From contig JAEYRZ010000152.1 of the NCBI GenBank assembly GCA_023435265.1, forward strand, positions 1-9,975: 9,975 nt of DNA. The letters run 5' to 3'. Each line of letters opens with the position of its first letter. Within the stretch, counting starts at the first letter, position 1. Source of the DNA: Pseudomonadota bacterium. Lineage in GTDB: Bacteria; Desulfobacterota; Desulfobacteria; Desulfobacterales; Desulfosarcinaceae. Shown here piece after piece: positions 6,359 to 9,975 of the stretch. A program made the translations under genes and the position numbers. The notes below the pieces were generated by a model. That model was not told the DNA's origin, made no database searches, and worked only from the letters and a program-made list of their open reading frames with translations.

Positions 6359-7473
6359 CGCGGGGCACCTGTTCCCGAGGGCACCAGGTTGCGGTTGCAG
6401 CGCGCGGCCTGCCGAAGGGCGGCATCCGCCAGCACCAGGGCCGCCATGGACTCCACGATCGGCACGGCGCGCGGCAGCACGCAGGGATCGTGGCGGCCTT
6501 TGGCCGCAAGCAGCACCTCCTTCCCGTCGAATCCGGTCGTGATCTGGGGCAGGCCGATCGTCGCGGGGGGCTTGAACGCCACGCGCATCACGATCGTTTC
6601 TCCGTTGCTGATGCCGCCCTGCACGCCGCCGCTGTGATTGGTGCGGGTTCCCAGATGCGATCCCTTGCGGATGAACCGGTCGTTGTGCTGCGAGCCGCGC
6701 ATGCGTGTTCCGGCGAAACCCGATCCGATTTCGAAGCCTTTCACGGCGGGAATCGACAGCATGGCTTGAGCGAAAGACGCCGACAGCTTGTCGAAGACCG
6801 GTTCGCCCAGTCCGGGCGGGACATGGCGGCACAGGCAGCCGATCACGCCGCCCAGGGAGTCCTGGGCGGCTTTGGCCGCTTCGATGGCGGCACGCATGCG
6901 CTCGGCCGTTTCCGGGTCGGCGCAGCGAACCGGGTGCCGGTCGACCTGGCCGCGTGAAAGCGTGTTCAAATCGACCGGCGGGGACTCGATCGCCGCCACG
7001 GCGGCGACCCAGGCCACGATTTCAATGCCCCAGGCGGCCTGCAGCAGTTTTTCCGCGACGGCACCGGCCGCGACGCGCCCGATGGTTTCGCGCGCGCTGG
7101 CCCGTCCGCCGCCGCTGGCTGAACGCAGGCCGTATTTCATCTGATAGGTGAAGTCGGCATGCGAGGGGCGGGGCACTTTGTGCAGATCGCTGTAATCGGC
7201 GGGCCGCTGATCCTGATTGGGTACCAGAACGGCGATGGGAGTGCCCAAGGTCAGCCCCTGCTCCACGCCCGAAAGAATGCTGACCCGATCCGCTTCGCTG
7301 CGCCCGGTGGTCAAGGCGCTTTGGCCCGGCCGCCGGCGATCGAGCTGTTTCTGGATATCGGCCTCATCGAGCGGCATGCCGGGCGGGCAGCCGTCCACCA
7401 CCGCACCGACGCCCCGGCCGTGGGACTCGCCGAAGGTGGTGACCCGGAACAGAGTACCGAAACTGCTGGACAT
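6355..7473 (-). CDS. aroC: Chorismate synthase
   Basis: This 372-residue enzyme removes phosphate from EPSP by 1,4-elimination to give chorismate, and needs reduced FMN. Visible marks are FGESHG (14-19, catalytic His18), RRRPGQS (46-52), RPSHADFTYQMKYGLRSASG (102-121, His105), the signature GGGRASARET (121-130), NHSGGVQGGISNGE (279-292) and GRHDPCVLPRAVPIVE (326-341). Length and motif order are typical and complete. The ATG at 7473 is backed by an AAAGGAG ribosome site with a 5-base gap; a further in-frame start at 7500 would only add an unconserved MCGLLKGEP tail. It follows aroK after a 150-bp gap and overlaps tyrA by 4 nt. Confidence 0.97.
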   Translation of the reverse strand: MSSSFGTLFRVTTFGESHGRGVGAVVDGCPPGMPLDEADIQKQLDRRRPGQSALTTGRSEADRVSILSGVEQGLTLGTPIAVLVPNQDQRPADYSDLHKVPRPSHADFTYQMKYGLRSASGGGRASARETIGRVAAGAVAEKLLQAAWGIEIVAWVAAVAAIESPPVDLNTLSRGQVDRHPVRCADPETAERMRAAIEAAKAAQDSLGGVIGCLCRHVPPGLGEPVFDKLSASFAQAMLSIPAVKGFEIGSGFAGTRMRGSQHNDRFIRKGSHLGTRTNHSGGVQGGISNGETIVMRVAFKPPATIGLPQITTGFDGKEVLLAAKGRHDPCVLPRAVPIVESMAALVLADAALRQAARCNRNLVPSGTGAPR

Positions 7474-7623
7474 CGGCTCTCCTTTCAAGAGACCGCACAC
7501 GCCGGGGTGTCGCCGGCATAACGGTGCGCTGAGATATCCGTAAATTCGAATCCGAAAAGCCTGTTTAGCACGGACGGTCGCGCCGGGACCGAGAATTTGC
7601 GCGCTTCTGATTCGGCTTCCCCA
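7474..7623. other. 150-bp gap inside the aro cluster (aroK-aroC)
   Basis: This is the only sizeable gap in a cluster otherwise joined by overlaps or a 10-nt gap. It is locally AT-richer around 7530-7570 and holds an 8-bp palindrome (ATTCGAAT) there, plus a weak stem GCCGG/CCGGC about 30 bases before aroC. No good -35/-10 pair or T-tract terminator was found, and the short open frames in it have no recognisable content. The aroC ribosome site lies at its end. An internal promoter or leader structure is possible but not shown. Confidence 0.45.
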
Positions 7624-8187
7624 TTACTTCGGGTCGGTTCGAAAACCGATCGAACCCTGGAGATCGAAGCCGATCCGGTCGAGCTCCTGGATGATCCGTT
7701 CACATAGTTCCGCCACCGATCGATCGTCCGTATCCACGGCCAGGTGCATGGCCGATTGGTAGAGCGGCGCGCGCGCGGCGAGCAGGGCGTCGATTTCGTC
7801 GGCCGCGCCGCCTGCGGTCAATGACGGTCGGAAGGCGGCGCTGCGCGGATCGCGGGCCAGCCGGTGCTTGATCGTATCGCCGCCGGCCCTCAGCCAGACG
7901 ACCGTGCCGCTCGAGCGCAGAGCGGCGACGTTCTCGGGCAAAAGAATCACGCCGCCGCCCGTGCCGACCACCTGGCGCCGGCCCGCGGCGAGGCGCCGCA
8001 GCAGTCGGCGCTCCTGCTCGCGGAAATACGCCCAACCATGGTCACGGACCATATCGGCGATCGAATGGCCCGCCTCGGCGGCAAGGATGTCATCCATGTC
8101 CACAAAGGACCAATTCAGGTGCCGTGAAAGGGCGCGGCCAACGCTGGTTTTGCCTGTTCCGCGGAATCCGATCAGGAACAGGTTCAC
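7624..8187 (-). CDS. aroK: Shikimate kinase
   Basis: This 187-residue cytoplasmic kinase makes shikimate-3-phosphate from shikimate and ATP. The Walker A loop GFRGTGKTS (7-15) starts immediately after the first strand. FVDMDD (28-33) carries the shikimate-binding acidic residue, FREQE (55-59) the substrate-binding Arg56, and GTGGGVI (75-81) the glycine loop. The lid is seen at DPRSAAFRPSL (113-123) and the adenine-side region at RAPLYQSA (139-146). The start is the GTG at 8187, which forms GTGA with the aroA stop and has GGAGG ten bases upstream. A longer in-frame start at 8241 would run into aroA and adds nothing conserved. Family length is about 170-180; the extra tail IGFDLQGSIGFRTDPK is not a known motif. 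aroK and aroL cannot be told apart here; aroK is the default name. Confidence 0.94.
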   Translation of the reverse strand: MNLFLIGFRGTGKTSVGRALSRHLNWSFVDMDDILAAEAGHSIADMVRDHGWAYFREQERRLLRRLAAGRRQVVGTGGGVILLPENVAALRSSGTVVWLRAGGDTIKHRLARDPRSAAFRPSLTAGGAADEIDALLAARAPLYQSAMHLAVDTDDRSVAELCERIIQELDRIGFDLQGSIGFRTDPK

Positions 8188-9446
8188 CGGCCCAGTTCCT
8201 CCAGCACCTCCCAGAAATTCGGAAAGCTCTTGGAAACGCACTGCGGATCGGCGATTTTCATCCCGGGCGTCACCAGGCCGGCAACGGCAAAACTCATGGC
8301 GATGCGGTGATCGTCATAGGTGTCGATCTCTGCGGCGCATGGGCGCCCGCCGGTGACGCGCAGTTCATCGTCACCGCTTTCGGCCGCGATGCCCATTTTG
8401 TTCAATTCGCGGGTGACCGCCGCCAGGCGGTCGCTTTCCTTGGCGCGCAGATGGGCGACATGCGTCAAAACGGTCTGGCCTTCGGCGAACGCCGCCGCCA
8501 CCGCAAGGGTCGGCACCATGTCGGGCATGTGGCCCATGTCGACCGTAACCGCCTTGAGCGGGCCGCCGGTTACGGCAATGCCGTCCGATTCGTAGTCCAC
8601 CCGGCAGCCCATGCGGCCGAAGACGTGCGCAAGGCCGACATCCCCCTGGCGCGAGGCGCGCGTGACCCCGATCACTTTTACGGTGGTCCCGCTCACCGCC
8701 GCGGCGGCCCAGAAGTACCCCGCCTGGGAAGCATCCGGCTCCACGGCGATGTTCCTCGCGCGGTATGTCTGACCGCCGGGGACTTTGAAGAATAGATCGC
8801 CCCGCCGTTCGGCCTGGATGCCGAATGCCTGCATGATGTCCAGGGTCATATCGATGTACGGCCGCGACACCGGTCCCTTGATCACCTCGATTTCGATGCC
8901 CCTGGGCAGGCAGGGGCCGATCAGCAGCAATGCCGAGAGGAACTGGCTGCTGACGCTGCAGTCGATCCGCGTTCGGCCGCCGTCGCAATGGCCGCCCCGA
9001 ACGACTACCGGAGGGCATCCGTTTCCGTTCTGCGCCCGAACCGCAACGCCCAGTTCCGACAAGCTGTCCAGCAGCGGCTGGATCGGCCGTTCACACATGC
9101 GCGGCGTGCCGGTCAGCAGATATTCGTCTTCGCCCAGGACCGCAACGCCGGCCAGGAGGCGCATGGCCGTGCCTGCATTTCCCAGGAAGAGCGGCTCGGC
9201 GCACGGGGCCAGCCGCCCACCGCGGCCCTCGATGTGAATAACCTGCCGATGCTCCTGGGCCGCGATGCCCAGGCGCCGCAGGCAATTCAGGGTGATCAGG
9301 GTGTCTTCACTGCGCAGCGGGTTGATGATATGGCAGCGTCCGTCCGCCAGAGCCGCCGCGATCAGGGCCCGGTGGGTGTAGCTCTTGGATCCGGGGACCT
9401 GTACGCTGGCATACGGTTTCAGGGAACGCGTCGGGATCGAGCGCAT
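8184..9446 (-). CDS. aroA: 3-Phosphoshikimate 1-carboxyvinyltransferase (EPSP synthase)
   Basis: This 420-residue enzyme joins phosphoenolpyruvate to shikimate-3-phosphate and is the target of glyphosate. Motifs in order: VPGSKSYTHRAL (17-28), the PEP-site loop LGNAGTAMR (88-96), RPIQPLLDSL (120-129), SSQFLSALLL (166-175), RPYIDMTLDIM (195-205), EPDASQAGYFWAAA (236-249), MPDMVPTLAVAAAF (307-320), LRAKESDRL (333-341) and DDHRIAMSFAVAG (378-390). The loop reads AMRLL where E. coli has AMRPL, so the Pro101 position is Leu97 here. The ATG at 9446 has AAAGGA six bases upstream and begins 10 nt after the aroE stop. ATGs at 9464 and 9452 are also possible and would change only a few N-terminal residues. 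The stop forms GTGA with the aroK start, indicating coupled translation. Confidence 0.97.
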   Translation of the reverse strand: MRSIPTRSLKPYASVQVPGSKSYTHRALIAAALADGRCHIINPLRSEDTLITLNCLRRLGIAAQEHRQVIHIEGRGGRLAPCAEPLFLGNAGTAMRLLAGVAVLGEDEYLLTGTPRMCERPIQPLLDSLSELGVAVRAQNGNGCPPVVVRGGHCDGGRTRIDCSVSSQFLSALLLIGPCLPRGIEIEVIKGPVSRPYIDMTLDIMQAFGIQAERRGDLFFKVPGGQTYRARNIAVEPDASQAGYFWAAAAVSGTTVKVIGVTRASRQGDVGLAHVFGRMGCRVDYESDGIAVTGGPLKAVTVDMGHMPDMVPTLAVAAAFAEGQTVLTHVAHLRAKESDRLAAVTRELNKMGIAAESGDDELRVTGGRPCAAEIDTYDDHRIAMSFAVAGLVTPGMKIADPQCVSKSFPNFWEVLEELGR

Positions 9447-9456
9447 CGGCATTCCT

Positions 9457-9975
9457 TTATCCATCGGCGGCGGCTCCCGGCTGGAGGATTTGCAGCGCCG
9501 CCTGGCGCATGGTGGCCAGCGGAGCACGGCGGCCGGTCCAGATTTCGAGCTGCCGCGCCCCCTGGCGCACGAACATCTCCAAGCCGTCCACGGTTGCGCA
9601 GCCCTTTCGCCGCGCCGCGGACAGGAGGCGGGTTTCCAGCGGGTTGTAGACGATGTCCATTACCAGAAGACCCGGATGCAGGCTGTCGGGTGCGACCGGC
9701 AGGGCTTCGGTCAGGGGCGCCATGCCGGCCGCGGTTGCATTCACCAATATGTCGAAGCGGCTTCCGTCGAACGTGTCAAGTGGGGCATAGGCAACGCCCA
9801 GCGCCGCCGCCAGGCGCTCGCCCCGTTCACGGTCCCGGTTGAAGATCGAAACGATAGCCCCGGCCCGCAGCAGGCCGAAGGCCACGGCCCGGGCCGCCCC
9901 GCCGGCGCCCAGTACGGCGGCCCGCCGGCCAGCAGGCGGCAGCCGTTCGGAGAGCGCCGCGACGGCGCCCTGACA
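9457..9975 (-). CDS. aroE: Shikimate dehydrogenase, C-terminal part (cut by window edge)
   Basis: The last 172 residues of the enzyme that reduces 3-dehydroshikimate to shikimate with NADPH. The visible part begins CQGAVAAL, which matches the sequence just after the family's NTD motif, so the edge cuts next to the active site. The nucleotide-binding loop is VLGAGGAAR (21-29). NRDRER (46-51) sits where NADP-specific members carry Asn-Arg. VNATAAGM (78-85), MDIVYNPLETRLL (106-118) and DGLEMFVRQGARQLEIWTG (130-148) are all family-typical. The N-terminal substrate domain, the start and any fusion to a type I dehydroquinate dehydratase (seen in some bacteria) are outside the window. It is probably an upstream member of the same transcript as aroA. 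Confidence 0.93.
   Translation of the reverse strand, partial: CQGAVAALSERLPPAGRRAAVLGAGGAARAVAFGLLRAGAIVSIFNRDRERGERLAAALGVAYAPLDTFDGSRFDILVNATAAGMAPLTEALPVAPDSLHPGLLVMDIVYNPLETRLLSAARRKGCATVDGLEMFVRQGARQLEIWTGRRAPLATMRQAALQILQPGAAADG

Noticed and set aside
5648..6637. Long plus-strand open frame (329 codons) opposite tyrA and aroC
   Set aside because: Antisense to two conserved enzymes with no family motif of its own; a composition effect.
1..9975. Mobile element, CRISPR array, tRNA or defence system
   Set aside because: No transposase, integrase, repeat-spacer pattern, cloverleaf or defence-type gene is visible on either strand.

Overview
The window is GC-rich bacterial chromosome, almost fully coding, with short gaps and several stop/start overlaps. 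The type of hybrid PAS histidine kinase, the B12-binding radical SAM enzyme and the compact aro/tyrA cluster suggest a Desulfobacterota-like (former deltaproteobacterial) organism. That placement is an inference from protein style; there is no rRNA or phylogenetic marker to prove it.

Left part (1-3856, minus strand): a membrane-anchored PAS-histidine kinase-receiver protein (1944 down to 187) whose receiver domain is broken by an apparent single-base frameshift near 194-195. The rest of the receiver can be read in another frame to the left edge. Upstream of it, transcribed the same way, is a B12-binding/radical SAM/TPR protein of unknown substrate (3820 down to 2093).

Middle (3821-5475): a divergent intergenic region with candidate promoters on both strands and a small perfect hairpin. 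It is followed on the plus strand by a FemAB-like (PF04339-type) acyltransferase-fold protein, 3947-5164. This converges on, and overlaps by 7 bp, a minus-strand clpS (5475 down to 5158). clpS has its own good sigma70-like promoter and no clpA beside it.

Right part (5621-9975, minus strand): an aromatic amino-acid operon read aroE (cut by the right edge), aroA, aroK, aroC, tyrA. aroA/aroK and aroC/tyrA are joined by 4-nt stop/start overlaps, and aroE/aroA by a 10-nt gap. Together the products take 3-dehydroshikimate through shikimate, shikimate-3-phosphate, EPSP and chorismate; TyrA then acts one step later, on prephenate or arogenate. Chorismate mutase and the early steps (DAHP synthase, dehydroquinate synthase and dehydratase) are not in the window and may lie to the right.

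No tRNA, rRNA, CRISPR array, insertion sequence or phage gene was seen. Most of the window is ordinary metabolism. The points most worth a second look are the receiver frameshift, the radical SAM-TPR fusion, the divergent promoter region, the lysine at the ClpS gatekeeper position and the leucine at the EPSP synthase Pro101 position. I found no convincing undescribed system.
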